A DNA stretch of 64,000 nucleotides from Sapria himalayana (lineage: Eukaryota; Streptophyta; Magnoliopsida; Malpighiales; Rafflesiaceae). This document shows, piece after piece, positions 24,320 to 38,726 of the stretch. Below the pieces are notes generated by a model, which saw only the letters and a program-made list of their open reading frames with translations, did not search any database and had not been told where the DNA came from. The number at the start of each line of letters is the position of its first letter. Positions within the stretch are counted from its first letter, which is position 1. The stretch is taken from contig JAREIK010010306.1 of the NCBI GenBank assembly GCA_029783825.1, positions 2,501 to 66,500 of the forward strand, given 5' to 3'. The position numbers and the translations under genes are program-made.

Positions 24320-25600
24320 CGAAAATACACACTTTATTTATCATTTAGGCTCACAACTTACAAGAGACTAAAAAGCTGACTAATTTAGGCCAGCCCACCA
24401 AATCCTATGCACCTTAATGATTCTATGCATAAAATACATAGAACAACATAATTCCTAATAATTCCAAGCATACAAATACAACTAAAATCACCTGGCATTC
24501 CCGGACATCAGAGTTGGCATTGAGTCATTATGAGCACTACGTCCTTTCCATTCAGATTCGTCCAAACCTTTTCGAGGAACTTGAATGATGCACCATATTA
24601 AAACTATGCAAATATAAGATTGTGCATGTGTGTGACATGCAGCATCAAGCGTTTGCCTATGTCATTGCTATGCAATAGAATGCATGTAAAACTGAATACC
24701 CATAAATCAACAAGTCCACATCTATGGCACTTTGTCAATTCATTCTCACCTCTGAATTCCACATTCTTTTGCTCCAATGATCCACAAAAGAGTATCTTTT
24801 GGGTTAGAATGCTTCCTCCTCAAGCTCCAAGAAGTGGTTATATGTTGCATCGACAAAATATCAAAAAATATGCATACATCGGTGTGCACGTGTGATTAGG
24901 TCCATCTCATAGTCGGCCCCACTATGAGATGGGTCTTCTGCTCCCGGGAGTGTAGCATCGCCTAATGTGTCTTCTGCTATAAAGATGGGTCTTCTGCTCC
25001 CGGGAGTGTAGCATCGCCTAATGTGTATTTACAAAATGCATTAGTCGGCCCCACTTAGAGATACTCGTGGGTCCAGTTGCCCTCATTGCATACTACATAG
25101 AGAACACACAAGATTGTGTTTGTGAGTATGTCATGATCCGTCTCTACAAGTACATGGTGCATACTAAGTGCAAAATACAAATAAGACTACAAACATAAAC
25201 TACAAGTTTGAATCTTTCGCTCTCGTGTGGCTAGTCTGGACTCCATTGCTTACTGGCCCTGCTTGGTGATGCTTCAGATTTTGCCGACTCTCCAATTAAT
25301 CATGGATTACCCACTATTCCTGTTGTGTGACGGTTGGGTGGCCCTCTAAGCTACCTGATATAGCTAGTGTGACCCACTCCTAGCTACTCCTAGGTTTAAT
25401 CCCGACCACTTTGCTCGGTCTCGTCAGTTGTCTGAATTTTATCATCTCGGCTTGCTAGTTGGGCCCTATACAAGATGGTTGCACTTACTTCTGGTTGTTT
25501 ACAGGACTTGCTGGCCCCTCTAAATGCTACACAAAATGGACAAGAATATGTGCATGAGTGTACTGTGATCCGTCGCTATGTGTGTGTGGTACAACAGTAT
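24320..25600. other. Higher-GC island without recognisable gene
   Basis: GC content is visibly higher than anywhere nearby, especially 24480-25560. A 91-codon plus-strand frame at 24620-24895 is Cys/Ser/His-rich and unrecognised. Related words TGATCCGTC(T/G)CTA(C/T) occur near 25135 and 25567. It could be a piece of host or retroelement sequence caught in heterochromatin. No terminal repeats were identified. Confidence 0.4.
24928..25026. repeat. Direct repeat, 43 bp at 56-bp spacing
   Basis: GATGGGTCTTCTGCTCCCGG and its continuation through AGCATCGCCTAATGTGT occur at 24928-24970 and again, identically, at 24984-25026. An AGTCGGCCCCACT word flanks both sides (about 24911 and 25043). Confidence 0.9.
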
Positions 25601-25775
25601 CAGGGTTTAGGAGTTTAGTAATTTAAGGATTTAGGTATTTTGTCGTATATAGGTTTTATTTAAATAATTAAATAACAAAAAAATTATTTTTATGATTTTT
25701 TCTCATTTTCAAGGTTATAACCATTCAATATATTATAATTTTTAATTTTTTTTCAAATGTTAATACAAAATTTAA

Positions 25776-26838
25776 TTATAATAATCATAAAAATTAAATA
25801 TCATGTAAATTCAATATAAATAATTTTATTGATCGATATTATAATACTGATCATAAAATAGATTAATAAACTATTTTTAATAAGATAGATATTAATTAAA
25901 ATATATTTGCAAAATTTAAAATGATTCAAAATCAAATTAAAATATATTACTAAATAATAATTTTTTATTTTTAAATTTTTTATTCTTTTTATAAGCTTAT
26001 AAATATTTTTGATGAAGATAAATTATTTTAATTATATTTGTCTCGGTCATAATTTTATTTTGCAATTAATATTTCTATAAAAATAAACTAATAAATAATT
26101 AAAATGGATAATAAAATTATAATGAATACAAATAAAAATGAGATTTATGATTAATTATTTAGGGTATACCAGTTTAATGGTTTGATTATTTAGGAGTTTA
26201 AGAGTTTAGTGATTTAAGTGTTTAGGGCATTTAGTAGTTTATGTGTTTTATTTAAATAATGAAATAACAAAAAATTATTTTTCAAATTTTTTATCAATTT
26301 TGAAGGTTATAACATTTATAAATATAATAATTTTTAAATTTTTTTCAAATATGAATACAATATTTAGTTATAATAAACTTAATAATTATATATCATGTAA
26401 ATTAAAAATAAGTAATTTTATTGATAGATATAAATAAACTAAATATAAATATAATAATGATCAAAAAATAAATTAATAAACTATTATTTATTGATAGATA
26501 GTTATATATTATTTATAAATACTTAAACCTTTAAAGATGGTTTAAATGTTTAAGTATTTAAGGGTTTTTGGGTTTTGGGGTTTAGGAGTTTAATGATTTA
26601 AGCGTTTAGGCATTTAGTAGTTTATAGGTTTTATATAAATAATAAAATAACAAAAAATTTATTTTTGTGATTTTATCTCATTTTCAAAGATGATAACCTT
26701 AAAAAATATAATATTTTTTAAATTATTTTAAAATGTAAATATAATATTTAGTTATACTTATGTTAATAATTATATATCATGTAAATTCAATATTAATAAT
26801 TTTATTGATAAATATTCTAATAATGATCAAAAAATAAA
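25776..26838 (+). repeat. Satellite block duplicated at 38727-39794
   Basis: Follows 38727-39794 closely, including rare features: a short monomer with the phrase AAACCTTTAAAGATGGTTTAAA, and AAATTAAAAATAA after the TATATCATGT word. It is linked to the 350-bp tag (23074-23425 and 38371-38722), but 23426-25775 is absent in the second copy. Confidence 0.88.
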
Positions 26839-29800
26839 TTAATAATCTATTATTAATAAGATAGATATCAATTAAAATATAATTACAAAACCTAAAATGA
26901 TTCAGAAGCGATGCAAAATATATTACTATATAATAATTTTTTTTTAAAAAAATTTTTTTTCTTTTAAAAAGTTTATCCATAATTTTTTGATGAAAATAAT
27001 TTATATAAATTATTTTTGTCTAGCTCAATTTATTTTGTAATTAATATTAATATATAAATAAACAAATAAAAAATTAAAATGAATATTTAAAATTATAATG
27101 AAAAAAAATGAGATTTATTAATTATTATTTAGGGATACTATTTTAATTTAAATTAGATTTGTCTCACTAATAATTTATTTTGTAATTAATATTTCTATAA
27201 AAATAAACTGATAAATAATTAAAATAAAAATTTAAAATTATACTGAATAAAAATTAAAATGAGATTTATGATTTATTATTAATCTATACCAGTTTAATGG
27301 AATAAGAATTTACAGGTTTTGTCGTTTAGGAGTTTAGCGATTTATGTTTTTAGGCATTTAGTCATTTATAGGTTTTATTTAAACAATGAAATAAAAAAAA
27401 TAATTTTGATATTTTTCCCATTTTCAATGGTTATAACTTTTTAAAATATAATAATTTTAAATTTTTTTAAAAATGTTAATACAATATATAGTAATGATAA
27501 TCATTATAATTATATATACTATAAACTAAATATAAACAATTTTATTGATAGATTTGATATCAATTATCAAAAAATAAATTAATGTGCTATTATTTATATG
27601 ATAGATATAAATTAAAATATAATTAAAAAACCTAAAATGATTCAAAAACAATGTAAAATTTATTACTAAATAATAATTTTTGTTTTTTAGTTTTTGCTCC
27701 TTTTTATAAGCTCATATATTTTTTTGATGAAAAATAAATTATTTATATTATATTTGTATCACTCATAATTTATTTCGTAATTAAATATTTCAATATATTA
27801 TTTAAATTATATTTAACATTTACGAGTTTAAAGGTTTAAGTATTTAGGGGCTTGGGGGTTTAGGAGTTTAGAGATTTATGTGTTTAGGCATTTAATAGTT
27901 TATAAGTTTTATTTAAACAATGATATAACAAAAAATTTATTTTTGTTATTTTTTATCATTTTTGAATGTTATAACCTTTGAAAATATAACAATTTTTAAA
28001 TTTTTTTTATATGTGAATACTATATTTATTTAAGATAAAATTAATAATTATATATCATGTTAATTCAATATAAATAATTATATTGATAGATATTATATTA
28101 ATTATCAAAAAATAAATTAATAAACTATTATTAATAAGAAAGATTTTAATTAAAATATATTTGCAAAACAGAAATTTTTCAAAATCAAAATAAAATATAT
28201 TACTAAATAATAATTTTTTTGATGTTTTGCTTCTCTTTATAAGTTTATAATTTTTTTTATTAAAAGTAGTTTATTTAAATTATATTTGTCTTCCTCATAA
28301 TTTAATTTTAATTTATAATTCTATAAAAATAAACTAATAAATAATTAAAATAAATATTTAAAACTATAATGAATACAAATAAAATAGAGCTTTATTATTT
28401 ATTATTCAGGATATACTAGTTTAATGGTTTAAGTATTTAGGTATTTTGGGGTTTTATGATTTAAGTGTTTAGGCCTTTTGTTATTTATAGTTTTTATTTA
28501 AAGAATGAAAAAATAAAAAATGTAATTTTTTGATGTTTTTTTTTAATTTTAGAAGGTTATAACCTTTGAAAATATAATAATTTTTAATTTTTTTTAAATG
28601 TGAATAAATATTTAGTTATAATAATCTTAATAATTATACATAATGTAAACTCAATATAAATAATTTTATTAATAAATATTATAATAATGATCAATAAAAA
28701 ATTAATAAACTATTATTAATAAGAATGATATAAATTAAAATATAATTACAAAATCTAAAATGATTCAAAATCAAAATAAAATATATTACTAAATAATAAA
28801 TTTTTGTTTTTAAAATTTTGCCTATTTTTATAAGGATATATATTTTTTTTGATGAAAAATACTTTATTTATATTAGATATGTCTCACTAATAATTTATTT
28901 TGTAATTAATATTTGTATAAAAATAAACTGATACATAATTAAAATATAAATTTAAAATTATACTTAATAAAAATTATATTGAGATTTATGATTTTTTTAA
29001 TAATTTACACCTGTTTAATGGTTTAAGTATTTAGAGGTTTTGTCGTTTAGGAGTTTAGCAATTTATCTTTTTAGGCATTTAGTGGTTTATAGGTTTTATT
29101 TAAATAATAAAATAACAAAAAAAAATTTGTAATTTTTTATCATGTTCATAGGTTATAACCTTTGAAAATATAATAATATTTTTTGAAATGTGAATACAAT
29201 ATTTAGTTATTTTAATATTAATAATTATATATCATATAAATTCAATATAAACAATTTTATTGATAAATAATTTAATAATGATCAAAAATTAAATTAATAA
29301 ACTATTATTAATAATATAAATATTAATTAAAATATATTTACATAACACAAAATGATTAAAAATAAAATAAAAATATATTACTAAATAATAATATTTAATT
29401 TTTAATTTTTTCCATATATTTATAAGCTTATATTTTTTTATGATTAAAAATAAATTATATAAATAATATATGTCTCACTCGAAATTTATTTTGTAATTAA
29501 TTTTTATAAAAAATTAAAATATAAATAATAAAAATGAATATTTAAAATAATAATAGATAGAAATAAAAATGAGATTTATTATTTATTAAGTAGTATACAG
29601 CTATTATAAGGTTTATGTATTTAGGGGTTTTGGGTTTTATGAGCTACTGATTTAAGTAAGTAAACATTTAGTGATCGATAGGTTTTATTTAAAAAAGAAA
29701 TAACAAAAAATTTATTTGTTGTATTCTTTCTCATTTTTTAAGATTATAACCTTTAAAAATATAATAATTTTTAAATTTTTTTCAAAAGTGAATACAATAT

Positions 29801-30713
29801 TTATTTATAATAATCATAATAATTATATATCATACAAATTCAATATAAACAATTTTATTAATAGATATTCTAATAATTATCAATAAATAAATTAAAAATC
29901 TATTATGAATAAGATTGATATTATTTAAAATATAATATCAAAACCTAAAATGATTCAAAAGCAAAGATAAATATATTACTTAATAATAATTATATATTTT
30001 AAAATTTTTATTCTTTTTATAAGCTTATCAATTTTTGATAAAAAATTATTTTTTGAAATTATATTTTTAACTCATAATTTATTTTATAATTAATATATAT
30101 ATATATAAATAAAAAACTAAACAATCAAAATGAATTTTTTAAATTATAATGAAAACAAATAAAAATGAGATTTATTAATTATTAATTAGGGTATACCGGT
30201 TTAAAGGATTATCTATATAGGGGTATCAGGATTTTGTAGTATAGTGATTTAAGTGGTTAGACATTTAGTGTTTTATAGGATTTATTTAAACAATGACATA
30301 AAAAAAAATATTTTTTTTATTTTTTCACATGTTAAAAGGTTATAATCTTTGAAAATATAAAAATTTTAAATCTTTTTTCAAAAGTGAATACAATATTTTG
30401 TTATAATAATTATTAAATTTATATATCATATAAATTCAATATAAAATTTTCATTGATAAATATTCTAATAATGATCAAAAAAATAAATAATCTATTATTA
30501 ATAAGTTAGATATCAATTAAAATTTAATTGCAAATCCTAAAATAATTCTGAAACAAAGCAAAATATATTACTATATAATATTTTTTGTTTTTAAATTTTT
30601 TATTATATTTGTATTACTTATAATTTATTTTATAAGTAATATTTATATAAAAATAAACAAATAAATAAATAAAATAAATATTTAAAATTATAATGAAAAA
30701 AATTAAAATGAGA

Positions 30714-30772
30714 TTTATTATTTATTATTTATTATTTATTATTTATTATTTATTATTTATTATTTATTATTT
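30714..30772. repeat. (TTTATTA)n heptamer expansion inside one monomer
   Basis: About eight uninterrupted TTTATTA units. Equivalent sites in other monomers have only one to three, so this is a local expansion. Confidence 0.92.
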
Positions 30773-33700
30773 AGGATATACATGTTTAAAAAATTTATCT
30801 ATTTAGGGTTTTCAAAATTTAGAAGTTATTGATTTAAGTATTAGGCATTTAATGGTTTATAGGTTTTATTCAAACAACGAAATAATGAAAAATTTATTTT
30901 TGATATTTTTTCCAATTTTCAAAGGTTATAACGTTTGAAAATATAATAATTTTAAAATTTTTTAAAAATGTGAATACAATATTTAGTAATAATAAATACT
31001 ATAACTATATATAATATAAACTAAATATAAACAATTTTATTCATAGATATTATATCAATTATCAAAAAATAAATTAATAAACTATTATTAATATGATAGA
31101 TATAAATTAAAATATAATTAAAAAACCTAAAATGATTCAAAATCAAAATAAAATTTATTAATAAATAATAATTTTCTTTAGTTTTTGCATAAATTTATAA
31201 GCTTATATGTTTTTTTGATGAAAAATATATTATTTAAATTATATTTGTATCACACATAATTTATTTTGTAATTAATATTTCTATAAATTATTTAAATTAT
31301 ATTTAAGGTTTACGAGTTTAATGGTTTAAGTATTTAGGGGCTTCGGGGTTTAGCAGTTTAGATATTTATGTATTTAGGCATTTAATGGTTTATAAGTTTT
31401 ATTTAAACAATTATATAACAAAAAATTTATTTTTGTTATTTTTTCTCAATTTTGAATGTCTTAAACTTTGAAAATATAACAATTTTAAAATTTTTTTTAT
31501 ATGTGAATATTATATTTAGTTATCATAATCTTAATGATTAGATTATCATGTAAATTCAATATAAACAATTATATTGAAATATATTATATTAATGATCAAA
31601 AAATAAATTAATAATCTATTAATAATAAAATAAATATTATTTTAAATATATTTGCAAAATTTAAATTTATTCAAAATCAATGTAAAATATATTACAAAAT
31701 AATACTTTCTTTGATGTTTTGCTTCATTTTATAAGTTTATATTTTTTGTTATTACAATTAAATTATTTAAATTATATTTGTCTTCCTCATAATTTATTTT
31801 TAATTTATAATTCTATAAAAATAAACTAATAAATAATTAAAATGAATATTTAAAATTATAATGAAAACAAATAAAATAGAGATTTATTATTTATTATTCA
31901 GGATATACTAGTTTAATTGTTTAAGTATTTAAGTAATTTGGGGTTTAGTGATTTAAGTGTTTAGGCCTTTAGTGATTTATAGTTTTTATTTAAAGAATGA
32001 AAAAATAAAAAATTTAATTTTTTGATTTTTTTTAATTTTTGAAGGTTATAACCTTTGAAATTATAATAATTTTTAATTTTTTTTAAATGTGAATATAATA
32101 TTCAGTAAAAATAATCTTAATAATTATATATAATATAAACTCAATATAAATAATTTTATTAATAGATATTATAATAATGATCAATAATAAATTAATAAAC
32201 TATTATAGATAAGAATGATATAAATTAAAATATAATTACAAAATCTAAAATGATTCAAAATAAATAATAAAATATATTACTAAATTAATGGTTTAAGTAT
32301 TTAAAGGTTTTGTCGTTTAGGACTTTAGCAATTTATGTTTTTAGGCATTTAGTGGCTTATAGGTTTTATTTAAACAATAATATAACAAAAAAAAACTTGT
32401 AATTTTTTCTCATTTTCATAAGTTATAACCTTTGAAAATATAATAATATTTACAATTTTTTGAAATGTGAATATAATATTTAGTTATAATAATATTAATA
32501 ATTATATATCATATAAATTCAATATAAACAATTTTATTGATAGATAATATAATAATGATCAAATTTAAATTAATAAACTATTAATAAAAAGATTTTATTA
32601 ATTAAAAAATATTTACAAAACCCAAATTAAAATATATATGTCGCTCTCATAATTTAATTTGTAATAAATATTTCTATAAAAATAAACTAATAAATAATTA
32701 AAATTAATATTTAAAATTATAATAAATAGAAATAAAAATTAGATTTATTAATTAGTAAGTAGTATATAGCAGTTTAATGGTTTATGTATTCAGGCATTAT
32801 GAGGTTTAAAAGTTTACTAATTTAACTGTGTATGCATTTAGTGGTTTATAGGTTTTATTAAATAAATAAAATAATAAAAAATTTATTTTTATTATTTTTT
32901 TGATATTGTCAAAGGTTATAACCTTTGAAATTATAATAATTTTTAAATTTTTTTAAAATGTGAATACGATATATAGTTATAATAATCATTATATTTATAT
33001 ATCATATAAATTCAATATAAATAATTTTATTGATAAATATTCTAATAATGATCATAAAATAAATTAATAATCTATTATTAATAAGATAGATATCAATTAA
33101 AATGTAATTACAAAACCTAAAATGATTCGGAAGAAAAGCAAAATATATTACTTTATAATAATTTTTTGTTTTGAAATTTTTTTTTCTTTGAAAAAGTTTG
33201 TCAATAATTTTTCGATGAAACATAATTTATATAAATTATATTTTTCTAACTCAATTTATTTTGTAATTAATATTTATATATAAATAAACAAATAAATAAT
33301 TAAAATGAATATTTAAATTTATAATGAAAAAAAAATGAGATTTATTATTTATTATTTAGGGATACCGGTTTAATTTAAATTAGATCTGTCTCACTAATAA
33401 TTTATTTTGTAATTAATATTTCTATAAAATAAATTGATAAATAATAAAAATAAAAATTTTAAATTATACTGAAAAAAAATTAAAATGAGATTTATGATTT
33501 ATTATTAATATATACTAGTTTAATGATTTAAGTTATATAGGTTCTGTCGTTAGAAGTTTAGCGATTTATGTTGTTAGTCTTTTAGTGGTTTAAGGTTTTA
33601 TTTAAATAAATAAAATAACAAAAAAAATTTCTATAATTTTTTATCATTTTCATAGGTTATAACATTTGAAAAAATAATAATATTTAAAATTTTTTGAAAT

Positions 33701-36700
33701 TTTAATACAGTATTTTGTAATAATAATATTAATAATTATATATCATATAAATTTAATATAAATAATTTTATTGATAGATATTATAATAATGATCAAAAAT
33801 TAAATTTATAAACTATTAATATTAAGATAGATATTAATTAAAAAATATTTACAAAACCCAAATTGATTCAAAATTAAAGTAACTTATATTACTAGATAAT
33901 CATTTATTATTTTTAAATTTATACTTCTTTTATAAGCGTATATTTTTATTAGATATATAATATATTATTTAAATTATATTTGTTTCACTCATAATTTATT
34001 TTGTAATAAATATTTCTATAAAAATATACAAATAAATAATTAAAATCAATATTTTAAATTATAATAAATAGAAATAAAAATTAGATTTATTATTATTATT
34101 TATTATGTATTATATATCAGTTTAATGGTTACTGTATTTAGGCATTATAGAGTCTAAGAATTTACTTATTTAACTGTGTATGCATTTAGTAGTTTATAGG
34201 TTTTTTTTTAAAATAAAAAAACAAAAAAATTATTTTTATTATTTTTTGATATTTTCAAAGGTTATAAACTTAATAATTTTTAAATTTTTTTCAAATATCA
34301 ATATAATATTTATTTAAAATAACCTTAATAATTATAATTCATTTAAATTCAATATAAATAATTATATTGCTATATATTAGAATTATGATCAAAAAATAAA
34401 TTAATATACTATTATTAATAAAATAGTTATTATTTAAAAAGTATTTGCAAAATTAAATTTATTCAAATCAAAGTAAAATATATTACTAAATAATAATTTT
34501 TTTTAATGTTTCGCTTTTTTTATAACTTTATATTTTTGTTATTAAAAATAAATTATTTAAATTATATTTTTCTCACTCATAATTTATTTTGTAATTTATA
34601 ATTCTATAATAATAAACTACTAAATAATTAAAATGAATATTTAAAATTATAATGAATACAAATAAAATTGAGATTTATTATTTATTATTCATGATATACC
34701 GGTTTAATGGTTTAAGTAATTAGGTGTTTTGTGGTTTAAAAGTTTAGTGGTTTAATTGTTTAGACCTTTAGTGATTTATAGTTTTTTTAAAGAAACAACA
34801 AACAAAAAATTTAATTTTTTGTTTTTTTTTTAATTTTTGAAGGTTGTAACCTTTGAAAATATAATAATATATAATTTTTTTTAAAATGTGGATATAATAT
34901 TTAGTTATAATAATCTTAATAATTATATATAATATAAACATAATATAAAAAATCTTATTGATAGATATTATAATAATGATTAATAAATAATTTAATAAAC
35001 TTGTATTTATAAGAATGATATAAATTAAAATATAATTGTAAAATCTAAAATGATTCAAAATCAAAATAAGATATATTATTAAATAATAATTTTTTAATTT
35101 TAAAATTTTGCCTCTTTTTATGAGCATTTTTTTGATAAAAAATAAATTATTTAAATTATATATGTCGCACTAATAATTTATTTTTTAATTAATATTTCTA
35201 TAAAAATAAACTGATAAATAATTAAAATGAATATTTAAAATTATAATGAATACTAATAAAACTGAGATTTATGATTTATTATTTAGACTATACTAATTAA
35301 ATCTTTTAAGTATTTATGGGTTTCGGGGTTTAGGAGTTTAGTCATTTTAGTATTTAGTCATTTAGTGGTTTATAGGTTTTATATAAAAAATAAAATAACA
35401 AAAAAATTATTTTTTGTTATTTTTTATCATTTTTGAAGGTTATAACCTTTGAAAATATAATAATTTTTAATTTTTTTTTAGAAATGTGAATACAATATGA
35501 AGTTATAATAAGCATAATAATTATATATCATATAAATTCAATATAAACTTTTTTATTGATATTTATTATAATAATGTTCATAAAAAAGTAATAACCTATT
35601 ATTAATAAGATAAATATAGTTTAAAATATATTTACAAAACCTAAAATGACTCAAAATCAAAGTGAAATATTTTACAAAATATTAATTTTAAATTTTTAAA
35701 TTTTTGTATCCATTTATATGCCTATATATTTTTTGATGAAAAATAAATTATTTAAATTATATTTGTCTCACTATTAATTTATTTTTTAATTTATATTTCT
35801 ATAAAATAAAACTAATAAATAATTAAAATGTATATTTAAAATTATAATAAATAGTAATAAAAATGAGATTTATGATTTATGATTTATTATTTATGGTATA
35901 ACTATTTAATTGTTTTAGTATTTTGTGGTTTTCGGGTTAAGGAGTTTATTTATTTATATGTTTACACATTTAGGTGTTTATAGGTTTTATTTAATCAATG
36001 AAATAACAAAAAAAATTATTTTTATGAATTTTCGTGATTTTCAAAGGTTATAACCTTTAAAAATATAATAATTTTTTAATAGTTCTAAAATATAAATACA
36101 ATACTTAGTTATAATAATCTTAATAATTATATTTGTTGTAGATTAAATATAAAAAAATGTATTAGTATATATTATAATAATGATCAAAAAATAAATTAAT
36201 AAACTATTATTAATAAGATAGATATTAATTAAAATATATTTGCAGAACCTAAAATAATTCAAAATCAAAGTAAATTATTTTACTAAATAAAATTTTAAAT
36301 TTTTTAATTTTGTTTATTTTTATAAGCTTATTTTTTTTCATAAAAAATAAATTATTTAAATTATATATGTCGCACTCATTATTTATTTTGTAATTAATAT
36401 TTCTATAAAAATAAACTAAAAAATAATTAAAATGAATATTTTAAATTATAATGAATACAAATAAAAATGAGATTTATTATTTATTATATAGGTTATATAG
36501 GTTTAATGGTTCAAGTATTTAGGGGGTTTTGGAGTTTAAAAGTCTAGAGATTTAAATGTTTGAGATTTAGTGGTTTATAAGTTTTATTTAAATAATAAAA
36601 TAATAAAAAATTATTTTTGTGATTTTTTATTATTTTTGAAGGTTTAAACCTTTGAAAATATAATAATTTTTAAATTATTTTCAAATGTAAATATAATATT

Positions 36701-37229
36701 TAGTTATAATAACTTAATAATTATAAGACATTTTAATTGAATATAAGTAATTTTATTGTTCGATATTATAAAAATGATCAAATAATAAATTAATAAACTA
36801 TTATTAATAAGATTGATCGCAACTTAAAATATAATTGCAAAACTTATATATAATGATTCAAAATCTAAGTAAAATATATTACTAAATAATAATTTTTTGT
36901 TTTTAAATTATTACTTCTTTATATAAGCTTTTTTTTGATTAAAAATTAATTTTTAAAATTATATTTGTCTCACTCATTATTTATTTTGTGATTGATATTT
37001 CTATAAAAAATAAACTAATAAATAATTAAAATGAATATTTAAAATTATAAAGAATACAAATTAAAATGAGATTTATGATTTATTATATAGGGTATACCTG
37101 TTTAATGGTTTGATTATTTAGGAGTTTTATCTTTTAAAAGTTTAGCAATTTATGTTTTTAGGCATTTAGTGGTTTATAGGTTTTATTTATATAATAAAAA
37201 TTTAAAATTCTATTTTTAATTTTTTCTGA

Positions 37230-37255
37230 TTTTCAAAGGTTATAACCTTTGAAAA
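37230..37255. repeat. Satellite palindrome, 26-bp perfect example (forward arm)
   Basis: TTTTCAAAGGTTA followed directly by its reverse complement TAACCTTTGAAAA. Nearly every monomer has this element or a slightly mutated form just after the 8-bp ladder. It is a candidate protein-binding or cruciform site, with no direct evidence for either. Confidence 0.9.
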
Positions 37256-38370
37256 TAGAATAATTTTTAAAATTTTTTGAAATGTGAATACCATGTTTAA
37301 TTATATTAATCTTACTAATTATATATCATATAAATTCAATATAAATAATTTTAATGATATATATTATAATAATGATCAAAAATTAAATTAATAAACTATT
37401 ATAAATAATATAAATATTAATTAAAATATATTTACATAACACAAAATGATTCAAAATCAAATCAAAATATATTACTAAATAATAATATTTAATTTTTAAA
37501 ATTTTCTTTTTTTTATTAGCTTATTTTTTTTTAATAAATTATTTAAATAATATTTGTCTCACTCGAAATTTATTTTGTAATTAATTTTTCTAAAAAATTA
37601 AACTATAAATAATTAAAATGAATATTTAAAATTATACTAAATAGAAATAAAAATGAGATTTATTATTTATTAAGTAGTATATAGTTGTTAAAAGGTTTAT
37701 GTATTTAGGGGTTTCGGGATTAATGAGCTTACTGATTTAAGTAATTAAGCATTTAATGATCTATAGGTTTTATTTAAAAAATGAAATAAAAAAAAATTAT
37801 TTTTATTATTTTTTCTCATTTTTTATGGTTATAACTTTTGAAAATATAATAATTTTTAAATTTTTTTCAAAAGTGAATTCAATATTTAGTTATAAAAATC
37901 ATTATATTTAAATATCATATAAATTCAATATAAACTATTTTATTGATAAATATTCTAATAATGATCAAAAAATAAATTAATAATCTATTATTAATAAGAT
38001 AGATATCAATTATAATATAATTAGAAAACCTAAAATGATTCAGAAGCAAAGCAAAATATATTACTATATAATAATTTTTTGTTTTGAAATTTTTTTTTCT
38101 TTTAAAAAGTTTATATATATTATTTTGATGAAAAATAATTTATATAAATTAGATTTTTGTAACTCATAATTTATTTTGTAATTAATTTTTATATATTAAT
38201 AAACAAATATATAATTAAATTTGAATATTTAAAATTAAAATAAAAAAAAATGAGATTTATTCTTTATTATTTAGGATATACCGGTTTAATTTAAATTAGA
38301 TTTGTCTCACTAATAATTTATTTTGTAATTAATATTTCTATAAAAATAAACTGATAAATAATTAAAATAA

Positions 38371-38722
38371 AAATTAAAATTATACTGAATAATTAAAATA
38401 ATTTATTTTGTTCCTCTCTCAACTCTAGAATGATTGCTAAAGCTCTAACCAAAATAATATGGGCTTTTACTTTATCTCTATTATGTCTCATCATATTTGA
38501 TGTTGAATCACTGGTCTATCAAAGGTAATTTGACTCATGTACGCTAACAGACCAAACCAAAGTTGTACCCCTATGTGTTGAAATAGCTAGTTGTTGAGGA
38601 TGCTATTTATATTGATTATTGTAATTTCTTCTAAAATATCTCTCATGCACACACTCAAAGGAATTTTTTTAAAACATAGTTCAAATCTAAAAAAATAACC
38701 ACCTTGTAGCCTATTAGAACAA
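38371..38722. repeat. Duplicated 350-bp non-satellite segment, copy B
   Basis: Copy of 23074-23425 lying between satellite monomers. At its right edge the satellite resumes in mid-monomer at the equivalent of 25776, so this copy has lost the 2.35 kb that separates the two in copy A. A 99-codon minus-strand frame (38587-38886) that crosses the join is fortuitous. Confidence 0.92.
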
Positions 38723-38726
38723 CCTA

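Noticed and set aside
24620..24895. 91-codon plus-strand frame in the GC-richer island
   Set aside because: It has no recognisable motif, no second supporting exon, and an odd Cys/His/Ser composition; it is noted only as an open frame.
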